From positions 1 to 64,000 of the forward strand of contig NZ_AP019369.1 in the NCBI RefSeq assembly GCF_004295685.1: DNA of 64,000 nt, written 5' to 3'. Every line of letters begins with the position of its first letter. Position 1 is the stretch's first letter. Below the pieces are notes generated by a model. It searched no databases, had not been told where the DNA came from, and saw nothing but the letters and a program-made list of their open reading frames with translations. The stretch comes from Fluviispira sanaruensis. Lineage in GTDB: Bacteria; Bdellovibrionota_B; Oligoflexia; Silvanigrellales; Silvanigrellaceae. The position numbers were made by a program, and so were the translations under genes. Below are positions 52,539-60,834 of this stretch, piece by piece.

Positions 52539-52950
52539 GGGCCTGTTGAAAATTTTGATTTAAGTAAGAAAAAGAATAATCTTAAAAGGCATGTATGCCT
52601 TAAAAAAAATTATTTATGATAAATAAAAAATATATATTTTTTATAAAATGTATAATAGATTCATATTAATTATATTCTAATAGGAGGTATTATTTACGAA
52701 TTAAAATCTTCTCCAAAATTTATGCAAATTAGTGAAGCTGAAATTCATTTTGTTATTAAAAGTTACAACAGGGAATCTAAAAATTAACAAATTTTAATAA
52801 AGGGAATTCAACAAATATGTCCGATAAAAAGACCGAATAAGCCAAGTTAATAAATTTAAAAAATAGCTGTTTAAAGCAAGTCACTTTTTTTACCAATCGA
52901 AAAAATTCATTGGTCTTGCAACTTATTTTGAAAAAATTATCAACAGGCTC
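52539..52950. mobile_element. Non-autonomous mini-IS with inverted ends and TA flanks
   Basis: A 412-bp element. The left end GGGCCTGTTGAAAATTTT at 52539 and the right end, inward on the minus strand, GAGCCTGTTGATAATTTTTT at 52950 are imperfect inverted repeats. TA dinucleotides flank both ends, as left by IS630/Tc1-like transposition. It contains no transposase, only a short frame around 52690-52787 with an AGGAGG before it. Probably a decayed or MITE-type derivative. Confidence 0.7.
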
Positions 52951-52989
52951 TAAATTTTTAATATGACAATTCTTGAAAGGGTAGTAAAA

Positions 52990-53592
52990 ATGAATTTTCG
53001 TTTACAAGCTAAATTATTATTAACTCTATTTTCCACATCTACTTATGCTTATGCTGAAAACTCTAAGCAGCTTGATACAAATCAGGGAATAATTCCGTCC
53101 GTTCCTGGATATTATCCTGAAACGGATGGATTTTGGGGTGACTGGGGCTATTATGATAGATGTCCTTTAGGGCAATATGTAGATGGCTATTCTCTATTAT
53201 CAGAAGAAGAACAAATTAACAGTGATGATACTACTTTAAATGGCATTCTTCTTCATTGTTCAGGTGGAGCTAGAGCTACAAGCTCAATATCAAAATGGGG
53301 TTCATGGCTTAAACCAGCTTCTTGCAATGGACCTGTAAAAGGATTTGCAATTCAAATTGAACCTAAACAAGATGGTGGAGATGATACGGCAGCAAATGAT
53401 TTAATGTTTGTCTGTAATGACAATTCGATTGCACATGCTGAAACGAAGACTCATTGGGGTAATTGGAGTAACTTTTATTACTGTCCAACAGGGCAAGTCA
53501 TTCTAGGACTTATTACAAGAGTTGAAAAACAACGCTTTAATGGTGACGACACAGCTTTAAACGGTGTACGTATGATATGTGGCAAGACATAA
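52990..53592 (+). CDS. Secreted VMO-I-like protein
   Basis: A 200-residue exported protein (signal ending YAYA). It contains repeated blocks of the type GDWGYYDRCPLGQYVDGYSL, DDTTLNGILLHC, WGNWSNFYYCPTG and DDTALNGVRMIC. This is the W-G-W, C-P, DDTALN and C pattern of vitelline-membrane outer-layer protein I (VMO-I), a beta-prism fold known mainly from animals and found sporadically in bacteria. Three repeats are expected and visible. A possible role is glycan or surface binding during contact with eukaryotic hosts. It stands alone between a mini-IS and repeat E3. Confidence 0.82.
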   Translation: MNFRLQAKLLLTLFSTSTYAYAENSKQLDTNQGIIPSVPGYYPETDGFWGDWGYYDRCPLGQYVDGYSLLSEEEQINSDDTTLNGILLHCSGGARATSSISKWGSWLKPASCNGPVKGFAIQIEPKQDGGDDTAANDLMFVCNDNSIAHAETKTHWGNWSNFYYCPTGQVILGLITRVEKQRFNGDDTALNGVRMICGKT

Positions 53593-53647
53593 TATTAATT
53601 AAAGTATTTTACCTGCCTTTCCAAATTCTCACATTATCTGTACTTTT

Positions 53648-53820
53648 TCAATCGCATTTAATGTGAGCCTATGTTTATGATTGCGATCCCGCATGCATTG
53701 CGAATGAGCCCAGTCGCATTTAAAGTGAGCCTGAGGGATTTTATATTCGCATTTAATATGAACCCAATTTGTCTTTGATTGTGATCCCGACCCCCGGATT
53801 AAAGCGAGCCCTTACAGGTA
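53648..53820 (-). repeat. Dispersed repeat E, copy E3 (inverted)
   Basis: The reverse complement is nearly identical to E2, and its outer edge (GGGCTCGCTTTAATCC) matches E1. It joins directly to a 5'-truncated hydrolase gene at 53821. Confidence 0.85.
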
Positions 53821-54335
53821 AGTATGGATATTCAACTTATTTGCATTATAATATTCTTTGTAATGAAATGACAAGAGATAACTATTCTAGTAAAAATGAT
53901 TATGGATTTATTGATATTCAAAATGAAAGATGTTCTTCCTTCCCAAAATATAATATTGATAAATATAATAAAATAGATTTTAAAAAATCAAATTTTAAAA
54001 CAATTATAGTCTATGGAGACGCTGATACATCCACTACTCCTGCTTTTGCTCAAAATTTAAGTAAGCAATTTCCAGAAAGCAACAAACTGGTTTTAAGCTT
54101 AGAAAACTTAGCGCATGCACCATTTTCATTTTCAGTGGATTATTCAGAATTTTATGAGGATAAATTTTATGAAGGGGAAAAATGCAGAAATGAAATATTA
54201 GATAGTTTTTTTAAAGGATTTGATACTTGGCCTGATGTAAGCTGTGCCTCAAAGCTTTATCCCCCAATTTATTCTTCAGAAAAGGGCCTTACAAGTTTTG
54301 AAAAGTTAATTAATGAATTTGTTTTATATATTTAA
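53821..54335 (+). pseudogene. 3' fragment of an alpha/beta hydrolase (TAP-like C-terminal domain)
   Basis: About 170 C-terminal codons remain. YGDADTSTTPAFAQNLSKQF followed by LENLAHAPF matches the C-terminal part of tripeptidyl-aminopeptidase-like hydrolases, with D and H of the catalytic triad. The nucleophile half is missing. The frame continues artificially into repeat E3, which marks the breakpoint. Confidence 0.75.
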
Positions 54336-54368
54336 TGATTATACTAAATTTTATATAAAATAAATCTT

Positions 54369-54413
54369 AAAAGAAGAATCAATTGTTTTATCCAAACAGC
54401 GGATTCTTCTTTT
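54369..54413. terminator. Bidirectional terminator after parR
   Basis: AAAAGAAGAATC (54369-54380) and GATTCTTCTTTT (54402-54413) form a perfect 12-bp stem overlapping the parR stop. It has A and T runs on both sides, so it can serve the hydrolase fragment on the plus strand and parMR on the minus strand. A copy lies at 32347-32393. Confidence 0.75.
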
Positions 54414-54678
54414 TAGTCGTATTAGCTTCTTTTAAATTACCATTATTAGAAGCAGGTAAGTTTTGTGTGGGAGATTTTGGAATATTATTCAATTCTTTAT
54501 TATCTTGACTTAAGAGGATACTTTCTCCGCCATCGATAATCTCTTTATCCCAAAATTTTCGGGTTAATTCAACAAAAATATCTACTCTGTTTTTGCGGCG
54601 CAACGAGTTATAAAAACTCAGAGCTTTTCTTTGTTCTTCATTTTCAGTGTCGAGTGTGAAACGTAAATCAATTTTCAT
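54388..54678 (-). CDS. parR: ParR-like centromere-binding protein
   Basis: A 96-residue basic protein directly downstream of a parM-like gene. MKIDLRFTLDTENEEQRKALSFYNSLRRKNRVDIFVELTRKFW resembles the N-terminal ribbon-helix-helix of ParR/StbB proteins, and the rest is a flexible tail. ParR binds parC and caps ParM filaments. A 3' remnant of a second copy is at 32367-32429. The assignment rests on position, size and N-terminal pattern. Confidence 0.72.
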   Translation of the reverse strand: MKIDLRFTLDTENEEQRKALSFYNSLRRKNRVDIFVELTRKFWDKEIIDGGESILLSQDNKELNNIPKSPTQNLPASNNGNLKEANTTKKKNPLFG

Positions 54679-54691
54679 ATTTGTTCCAATC

Positions 54692-55651
54692 CTATACCAT
54701 CATAAATTGGCCTTTGACATTCGCAAATATGTCCATCCTAGCAGTTCTTCTTTCGCAATCCCACGGAAGTATGAAGTTTTCTCCTCCACCAGTAAGGATT
54801 GTATTTTGTGTAGAGCGCCAAGCATCGCCTAATAAATTTTTTAATTTCTCAGCAAGAGATTCTGTAAATTCTTTACGAAGGTTTTCGTAATGCTCTTTGA
54901 ACTCTATTTTTTCACTGCCGATTTGCAGTTCAAAACGTTGTTTATTAATAGCTTTTGCAAGTTCATGGTATCCAATACGGATTTTCAGAGATCTTTTTTC
55001 ATTGATTTTATCGCTGAGTTTTCTGATAAAGACAGAGGTTGAAATGTCTTTAATTGAAGTGCATCCTTTTTCTTTATAGATATATGCTTCATCAACATCA
55101 TCCCAGATGACAGAAACAACGTCGGTTGTACAGCTTCCAATGTCCACGAGAGTTAATGACTCTGGTAAGTCATTACCTCTTTCTTTTTTATATAATTCAA
55201 GGGCACCGACTCCTTGGGGGACAATTTCGATTGATTTAAAAGTGATAGATCTATGCTCATTTTTTGCATTTAACCATTCATACCTTGTTTTTGATTTTAG
55301 AGACTTTCTAAGGTCTGATTTAGCAAATTCATCATAAGGCAACGAGAGTATCAAAGTTTCGTAATCACCAGTGAGACCTTTGCTTTCAAAGGCATGCATC
55401 CATTGTATGGATTGCTTTAAACTACCGTGGAATTCTCCGAGTTCAGGATTTTCTTGGAAATTTGTTTTCTGTAATTCAGCTATGCGACCAGCTACGTACC
55501 ATTTTCCATCTACATTTATCTTACTTTTAAGTTGTGAATGCTCTGGTACTTCTTCAATAAGGGAGGCTTCAGAAAATTCAATTTCCTTGCCATCTAGAAT
55601 TGTATAAAGCTTAAGATATGACGAACCCGAATCGATTGAAATAGACTTCAT
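54692..55651 (-). CDS. parM: ParM-like actin-type plasmid segregation ATPase
   Basis: A 319-residue actin-fold ATPase. The start at ATG 55651 follows GAGGAG. Phosphate-1 SIDSGSSYLKL (about 5-15), phosphate-2 LVDIGSCTTDVV and adenosine motif ILTGGGENF are all present. ParM forms dynamic filaments that push plasmid copies apart. It is followed after 13 bp by parR and preceded by a parC-like region, so this is a type II partition locus in addition to the parA locus at the window start. Confidence 0.88.
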   Translation of the reverse strand: MKSISIDSGSSYLKLYTILDGKEIEFSEASLIEEVPEHSQLKSKINVDGKWYVAGRIAELQKTNFQENPELGEFHGSLKQSIQWMHAFESKGLTGDYETLILSLPYDEFAKSDLRKSLKSKTRYEWLNAKNEHRSITFKSIEIVPQGVGALELYKKERGNDLPESLTLVDIGSCTTDVVSVIWDDVDEAYIYKEKGCTSIKDISTSVFIRKLSDKINEKRSLKIRIGYHELAKAINKQRFELQIGSEKIEFKEHYENLRKEFTESLAEKLKNLLGDAWRSTQNTILTGGGENFILPWDCERRTARMDIFANVKGQFMMV

Positions 55652-55714
55652 AGCAAACTCCTCATGAATAAACGTATAAAGGACGAAAAGCCGATAATAC
55701 ATAACGGCTATAAA

Positions 55715-55743
55715 ATAGTAAATTTATATGAAAATTCTGTCAA
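55715..55743 (-). promoter_or_regulatory. parM promoter
   Basis: On the minus strand: TTGACA (complement of 55738-55743), 17 bp, TACTAT (complement of 55715-55720). Near-consensus and about 65 bp from the parM start. ATAGACG-type motifs overlap it, as expected if ParR bound at parC represses the promoter. Confidence 0.8.
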
Positions 55744-55910
55744 TAGACGGCTATACGTATTTTAGGCTTTAAGTACTAACGTCTATATTTTGACTTCTTT
55801 TAAAGCGGATGAAAATATAAATCAATAAAAACATATATTTGAATTTTTATAGCTTTGATGTCTTTAAGGTCTTACGTATTAACGTTTAATAGACGTTAAT
55901 ACGTTATGGC
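55744..55910. promoter_or_regulatory. parC-like repeat region upstream of parM
   Basis: It contains recurring ATAGACG/ACGTCTAT and TACGTATT-type words, for example near 55743, 55755, 55787 and 55891. A perfect 12-bp inverted repeat, ACGTATTAACGT (55874-55885) and ACGTTAATACGT (55893-55904), is also present. No gene lies here. The position upstream of parM matches the R1 parC centromere. Confidence 0.65.
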
Positions 55911-55967
55911 TTTAAGTAGGTGTGGTCAGATTTTTAGTTAACTTCTGTAAAGTAGTCTAGGATTGAT

Positions 55968-58142
55968 CTAAATATATTCATCATCAGGTAAATTTATTGT
56001 CACTTCATTCTGAGGGTAATACTGATCTGTAGTGCCGATATCTGGAATACCTTCACGAATTTCCTCAGCGTTATCCTTCTTCTTCTCTTTTTTCTTAGAG
56101 CGTTTAATTACTTTACTAAAAATGATCTCGTCGTTTTCTTCTTTTAAAATCGTGATATTTTCATCATCGACTTCAAAACTATAGCGAACGTCGCCAATAC
56201 TGTACTCATTGTGCTTCACTTTGAAAGCAATTTCTCGGAGGATTTCAGTAATTGTTGCGACTTTTTCGATGTCAGAATAGCGTGTATAATTTGCATAGCT
56301 ATCAATTAATTTTTTTAGTTCGTTTTTACCGAAGTAATACTCAAGCGGCTTTACCTCTTCTATCCAACTCTTTTTTGAACGAACTGAAATCGTTTTTTGA
56401 ACTATTGTTCCGTCTTCATTTTTTGCTTTTTCGTAGTTTACATAATCAAACGAGAGGTAACATGGAGGATAATAAGCGAGTTTAACCCAAGCACAATTTT
56501 TTTCAAGACTCATGATTTGGTTAGCACTGACATTGCTTTTATCTTTACTTCTGATTGAAACATTGCTGCCGCTATTTTGTGAACTCATACTCCCTTCTGT
56601 GATTTCAACTTCAATTTTTCCCAGTCGTTCAGAGATTTGATTAGCAAGTTCCGCATCTGTGCATTTAAATGCGACTAGGTTTTGGAGCCCTGTAAAAATG
56701 GATTTAGCTTGGCTTTGGCCAAAAATAGACTCTACTTGAGCGTTGTTTTGGTACCCAGCAAATGCTGTTAGATAAAATTTTGAACCACGACTGAGAAGCT
56801 GTTCCATAACCTGGAGTTTTCCAATTTTATGGAGTTCATCCATGACAAGAACAACAGGAATATTGTCTCTAGACTCTCCTCTTTCAAACATAGCAGAAAC
56901 AAAAGTTTCAACTTGAACCTTAATTAAAGGTTTTGACTCCTCCCACTCGTTGTCTTTAGCGATGATAAAAACAAAGGAGTCATCGTTTCTTTTCACCCAT
57001 TCGTAGAATGAAAACCATTCCATTTCTTTGTTTTCACTTGCTGCAATTGTTCTTGGATGGTGATTTAAAAATTTCACAAAATCGAGATTTTTAATTGACG
57101 AAGCGACTGCACCAATCCCTTGATCTGATCCTGCGCGACCAATATATTTTTTAACAATAGGGTCTTTATTGTCATCTAAAAGTTTTAAAAGGCTTTCTTC
57201 GTCGAGGCAAAGAATCTTCCAGAATTCCTCATGAGAGTTTGAAAGTCGAATTAACGATGCTAATAGTTTCCCTCCAGCTGTATCAAAAAACTCTGTGGAA
57301 TCTTTTTCAGGGGATAGTAATGCATCTGAAAAGAACGATGCTGGCACGGAAGGTTCATGCCAGAAATCCCAAGCCATGCTCCTCACATCATATAAACTTA
57401 AAATTATATCACCTGGTTTATAGAAAATTTCTAAATAATCTCCATCAACATCCACAATGCATCCCTTCATTTTTGCGGCGCGTGCTTGGGTGAGCATTGA
57501 CTTGATAAAATTTGATTTCCCCGTACGAGAGGAGCCACAAACGGCAAAATGAGTGAACCAATCCATAAATGGTATTCTGAGATTTTTAGAGAAAAATAGA
57601 TCATATTTTGAGAATTCTGTGTTGTTTTTTTTATTCTTCACACGTGATTTTATAAGTTTAATGAGTCCTTTTTCATCCGTAATAGCGACTTCATCGCTTC
57701 GCACTCTTTGACCATCATTCAATTGCTCTCCTTTTTTTTTCATCCAAATAAGCATGTAATATGAGAGAACGGTAGAGACAAAAATGTACGCACTGACAGT
57801 CATAATAAAATATTCGTTGTGCTCATAAAGTATCTTGTCATAGATGCTTTCAACCTCACTTGCTTGCGAAGTTGTTACAGGTATGTTCAATGAACTGATA
57901 AATGGATGAATTAAATTTGTAATGAGCGTAAAAATTTTTGAGCCAACTGTATGTAAGATTGTACCAAAATATTCAGATATTCCTCCTTTATATGAATATT
58001 TTACAATAAAAAAATATGGAATAAGGGTAATCATAAAGGATAGAAAAATTATTTCTATCGTTTTTTTAACGCGTAAAAAAAAGTTAGATTTTGTTACAAC
58101 GGTACCATAGTTGATCTGATTGGCTTTGCTTTCACCCAACAT
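55968..58142 (-). CDS. traD: TraD/VirD4-type coupling protein
   Basis: A 724-residue protein with two N-terminal membrane segments (about 28-48 and 112-135). An FtsK/VirD4-like motor follows: Walker A SSRTGKSNF (about 205-213), DVDGDY, and Walker B VLVMDELHKIG (about 428-438). Coupling proteins bring the relaxase-DNA complex to the secretion channel. The start ATG 58142 is preceded by AAGGAGC. It lies 10 bp after the RHH relaxosome gene and next to oriT, not with the T4SS operon 25 kb away. The C-terminus is acidic and lysine-rich, as in TraD tails. Confidence 0.9.
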   Translation of the reverse strand: MLGESKANQINYGTVVTKSNFFLRVKKTIEIIFLSFMITLIPYFFIVKYSYKGGISEYFGTILHTVGSKIFTLITNLIHPFISSLNIPVTTSQASEVESIYDKILYEHNEYFIMTVSAYIFVSTVLSYYMLIWMKKKGEQLNDGQRVRSDEVAITDEKGLIKLIKSRVKNKKNNTEFSKYDLFFSKNLRIPFMDWFTHFAVCGSSRTGKSNFIKSMLTQARAAKMKGCIVDVDGDYLEIFYKPGDIILSLYDVRSMAWDFWHEPSVPASFFSDALLSPEKDSTEFFDTAGGKLLASLIRLSNSHEEFWKILCLDEESLLKLLDDNKDPIVKKYIGRAGSDQGIGAVASSIKNLDFVKFLNHHPRTIAASENKEMEWFSFYEWVKRNDDSFVFIIAKDNEWEESKPLIKVQVETFVSAMFERGESRDNIPVVLVMDELHKIGKLQVMEQLLSRGSKFYLTAFAGYQNNAQVESIFGQSQAKSIFTGLQNLVAFKCTDAELANQISERLGKIEVEITEGSMSSQNSGSNVSIRSKDKSNVSANQIMSLEKNCAWVKLAYYPPCYLSFDYVNYEKAKNEDGTIVQKTISVRSKKSWIEEVKPLEYYFGKNELKKLIDSYANYTRYSDIEKVATITEILREIAFKVKHNEYSIGDVRYSFEVDDENITILKEENDEIIFSKVIKRSKKKEKKKDNAEEIREGIPDIGTTDQYYPQNEVTINLPDDEYI

Positions 58143-58152
58143 AGATAGCTCC

Positions 58153-58524
58153 TTATTTAATTATTTTTTTTGCTTTTGCATCTTCAATTTCAAGGTCGAG
58201 TATTTTTTTATAAGCACTTTTTTTCTCTTCTGTACTCGCCATTTCAACATAGATAGAGGTTGTGACCGAGGATTTTACAATATAGCTTGCAAGAGAGGAT
58301 AAATGTTCAGAAAGTTTATCTACTTTTTTTGAGAGAAAAACGATTTCATCACGTAACTTTTGATTCTCAATTTTCATTTCATTTGTGACAAAACGATCTG
58401 TTTCAATGACAAATTCTCTGACAAAAGAAGAGGGCTTCATTCTAAATTTTGATGCTTTAGCTGTAATTATGTCCCGTTCATTTGCGTTTAAACGTATCGA
58501 AATCGTCGTTTCTTTTTCTTCCAT
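58153..58524 (-). CDS. Relaxosome accessory protein, ribbon-helix-helix (MobC/TrwA-like)
   Basis: A 123-residue protein. TISIRLNANERDIITAKASKFRMKPSSFVREFV is a typical ribbon-helix-helix of relaxosome proteins, followed by a coiled coil (about 50-80). Such proteins bind oriT, bend it and help the relaxase nick. It is divergent from the leading region, and the oriT lies immediately upstream. It is co-transcribed with traD. Confidence 0.82.
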   Translation of the reverse strand: MEEKETTISIRLNANERDIITAKASKFRMKPSSFVREFVIETDRFVTNEMKIENQKLRDEIVFLSKKVDKLSEHLSSLASYIVKSSVTTSIYVEMASTEEKKSAYKKILDLEIEDAKAKKIIK

Positions 58525-58898
58525 AAAAACCCCCGAAAAATATAAATAAATATTATTAGAGGTAACAATGTAGTACGGAAAAATTTAAATTAAACAATAT
58601 TATGAAAGGTAAAATTTATTTCGTATTACGTGAAACATCTAATATTACAATTGTAATATAATTTAAATACGCAAATCAAATATTTTAATCATATTTTTAA
58701 AGGATATATTTTTTTAATGTATTAAAAACGTATTACAATTATGTGTCAAAAATTGAAAATTGTAAAAGTTAGAATTCCTAAAAAACCAATAAAAACAAAT
58801 ATTTGCCGCAACGCAGTTGCGTAGTGTGTGGTAACGAAGCCAGCCTTTGGCTGGCGTAGTCTGACTTTCTTTCTTTTTTTCTTTTGGAGGGTTTAGAA
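58525..58898. promoter_or_regulatory. oriT: Origin of transfer region, oriT
   Basis: A 374-bp gene-free region between the RHH relaxosome gene and the leading region. CGCAAC-GCA-GTTGCG (58807-58821) is followed at once by TAGTGTGTGGT. This is the arrangement of MobF nic sites: F has GCGTGGGGTGT/GGT, and R388 has a hairpin followed by GTATTGTCT. The predicted nick is between 58829 and 58830 on the plus strand. A perfect 18-bp palindrome at 58642-58659 and the recurring words CGTATTAC and ATTACAATT are candidate accessory-protein sites. A 7-bp GC hairpin (58839-58855) follows the nick. Confidence 0.82.
58839..58855 (+). promoter_or_regulatory. GC hairpin just inside the leading region
   Basis: GCCAGCC-TTT-GGCTGGC, a perfect 7-bp stem, 9 bp after the predicted nick and followed by a C/T-rich stretch. 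It could be part of oriT, a terminator, or a single-strand promoter hairpin of the kind described for F leading regions. Confidence 0.55.
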
Positions 58899-59312
58899 AT
58901 GGGTGCAGTTTGGAAGTTTAGTTTTTATGCGTATCATATTCCTAAAAATCGATTCCCAGAAATAAGTAAAATTGTTTCTGAAATTTTAATGCCAGAGGCA
59001 AAATTTTATATGTCACCTGATCGTGACTTTGGACAGATTGAAATTGCTAATCAAGAAATTTTTTCAGATTTTACATTTGATCGGAGTGCATTAAGTGAAT
59101 TGAAAAAAAGAATATGGGAAAATGGTTTTTTAAATTTTCACTTTGGGGCTGAGTCAGTTCATGGAGTTGGCACTGTGGAATACGGTGAAAGCGATTATAA
59201 AAAATTTAGAACTGAAAAAAATTCAAACTTAATAAATTACGTTAGTGACTATCAAAGATTCTTAACTTCAGAGGACGACTTAGCAAGAGCATACGATATA
59301 AGCGGTCTATAA
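58899..59312 (+). CDS. Acidic leading-region protein, paralogue of 60262-60672
   Basis: A 137-residue acidic protein; ATG 58899 with GGAGG 8 bp before it is chosen over an upstream TTG. It shares with the 60262 gene the pattern W-FS-IP-RF-EI near the N-terminus and LWKNGF-FGAE-like ENGFLNFHFGAESVHGVGTVEYGE later. It is the first gene to enter a recipient. Acidic small proteins in this position are often anti-restriction DNA mimics; that is inference, and I see no ArdA or Ocr signature. Confidence 0.7.
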   Translation: MGAVWKFSFYAYHIPKNRFPEISKIVSEILMPEAKFYMSPDRDFGQIEIANQEIFSDFTFDRSALSELKKRIWENGFLNFHFGAESVHGVGTVEYGESDYKKFRTEKNSNLINYVSDYQRFLTSEDDLARAYDISGL

Positions 59313-59354
59313 TTTTAAGAAAAAATTTTTACTCAAAATGAAGAGGGATATATA

Positions 59355-60197
59355 ATGTTTTTAAATCCATATTCACATAAAGAACCATTTTCAATGAGTG
59401 AGCTAATTAAAAGAGTTCCAGCTGCATTTGCTCAGAATGCAAGTCAGGATGTGTCACATAAGTATAACTTCATTTCTACGGAGCAAGTAATCAATGCTCT
59501 TAATGAGGGAGGTTTTCATCCCTACTATGCTATGCAAGGTCGTAGTAGAAAAGAAGGAAAAGAATTAGTTGCAAAACATGTTGTTAAGTTTAGAAAAGAA
59601 GGGACTCAACTGATAAGAGGCGATTTAATACCTGAGATTGTTTTATCCACTTCACATGACGGAACAAGTGCATTTAGACTTGATTTTGGAATCCATCGAG
59701 TAATTTGTAGCAATGGATTAGTTGCACCTAGTTCTTTTGCAGTCTCTCGTTCAGTTCGACATAAAGGATATAATGATGGCGATATTATCGATGCTGCTTT
59801 TGAAGTCCTTTCAAACTGCCCTGATGTTGAAAAAAATGTAACAGAAATGAATAAATTAATTTTAACTGAGAGAGAGCGTGAGGTATTTGCTGAGGCTTCT
59901 CTATTACTCAAATATAATGACGATGACATAGAAGAAACATTAAAAGAAAATTTTAGTCCTACACCTAGTTTACTTTTGGTAAATAGGCGTAGGGGAGATA
60001 GTGGAAAAGATCTTTTTTCTACTTTTAACGTCATACAAGAAAATTTAATAAAAGGCGGGCAGTTATTTTTTGGAAAAGATAAAAGTGGTTTTAAAGTAAA
60101 GAAAACGACCAGACCTGTAAAGTCCGTAATAGAAGATCTAAAACTTAATAAAGCTCTGTGGACTCTAGCAAATAAGATGTTAGAGATCCGCTCTTGA
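59355..60197 (+). CDS. DUF932 family plasmid leading-region protein
   Basis: A 280-residue protein. VPAAFAQNASQDVSHKYNFISTEQVINAL at the N-terminus, then GDLIPEIVLSTSHDGTSAFRLDFGIHRVICSNGLV, is the DUF932/phage-plasmid-like pattern. These genes are common on conjugative plasmids and phages; their function is not firmly established. GAGGG precedes the ATG. It is followed by a 26-bp element repeated at 60681-60706. Confidence 0.85.
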   Translation: MFLNPYSHKEPFSMSELIKRVPAAFAQNASQDVSHKYNFISTEQVINALNEGGFHPYYAMQGRSRKEGKELVAKHVVKFRKEGTQLIRGDLIPEIVLSTSHDGTSAFRLDFGIHRVICSNGLVAPSSFAVSRSVRHKGYNDGDIIDAAFEVLSNCPDVEKNVTEMNKLILTEREREVFAEASLLLKYNDDDIEETLKENFSPTPSLLLVNRRRGDSGKDLFSTFNVIQENLIKGGQLFFGKDKSGFKVKKTTRPVKSVIEDLKLNKALWTLANKMLEIRS

Positions 60198-60222
60198 CTT
60201 TATGATATAGTTATTTTAAAGT
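60197..60222 (+). repeat. 26-bp direct repeat, first copy
   Basis: Starts ACTTTATGATATAG and ends TTTTAAAGT. An identical copy lies at 60681-60706. The ends ACTTTA and TAAAGT are inverted. Each copy lies just after one leading-region gene and before the next. TTGACT overlaps this first copy, so it may be a promoter or operator. Confidence 0.8.
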
Positions 60223-60261
60223 ATTTTTAGAATATCAGTCGAAATTTAGGAGGGTTATACT

Positions 60262-60672
60262 ATGAGCAATTGCTGGGCGTTTAGTTTAGTTATCAATGAA
60301 ATACCAGACTCAAGATTTGAAGAGATAAAAGAAGGCGTAAAAAATTTTATGTGGCGCTTTAAAATCGAAGATAAATTTTTATTTGCAGATTTAGAAAGTG
60401 CTGCTATCGAGATCTTAGATTGTTGCTTAAGCGGAAGATATGATTTCAGAGAAGAAGCGATTGAATGTTTAAAGCAAGAGCTTTGGAAAAATGGGTTTAT
60501 AGAGTTTTATTTCGGTGCTGAAGTTGTGATCGACATAATCACTGTTAAAATTGGAGAGGATGATTTTCTAGGTTTTGTTAATAATAAAAATATAGAAGAT
60601 GCTGACGACGAATCGGAGATTGCAAAATATCAAGGTATGACTCAAGAGGAATATCGAGAATTGTATTCATGA
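60262..60672 (+). CDS. Acidic leading-region protein, paralogue of 58899-59312
   Basis: A 136-residue very acidic protein with an excellent AGGAGGG ribosome-binding site. The N-terminus NCWAFSLVINEIPDSRFEEI and the middle LWKNGFIEFYFGAEVV are clearly related to the 58899 gene. The duplication around the DUF932 gene suggests the pair acts in the same process early in transfer. Function unknown; a DNA-mimic anti-restriction role would suit the charge. Confidence 0.72.
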   Translation: MSNCWAFSLVINEIPDSRFEEIKEGVKNFMWRFKIEDKFLFADLESAAIEILDCCLSGRYDFREEAIECLKQELWKNGFIEFYFGAEVVIDIITVKIGEDDFLGFVNNKNIEDADDESEIAKYQGMTQEEYRELYS

Positions 60673-60680
60673 GTTTTAAA

Positions 60681-60706
60681 ACTTTATGATATAGTTATTT
60701 TAAAGT
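60681..60706 (+). repeat. 26-bp direct repeat, second copy
   Basis: Identical to 60197-60222, immediately after the second acidic paralogue. Confidence 0.8.
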
Positions 60707-60834
60707 TAGTTTTAGTAAAGGTTTTACTTTGTGACATGTATGTTTTATAGTTTATCTTAAGAACCAGATCTGAATTTTTTTGAAGTGTAGTGTGTATGTT
60801 AGAGTGTGAACAATATAATTTTAGGGAGAATAAA

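Noticed and set aside
52690-52787. Short reading frame inside the mini-IS
   Set aside because: Fewer than 35 codons and no clear start codon after its ribosome-binding-like AGGAGG; probably a transposase relic.
54647-55607. Plus-strand frames opposite parM
   Set aside because: Shadows of the parM gene; parM has clear actin-fold motifs and the opposite frames have none.
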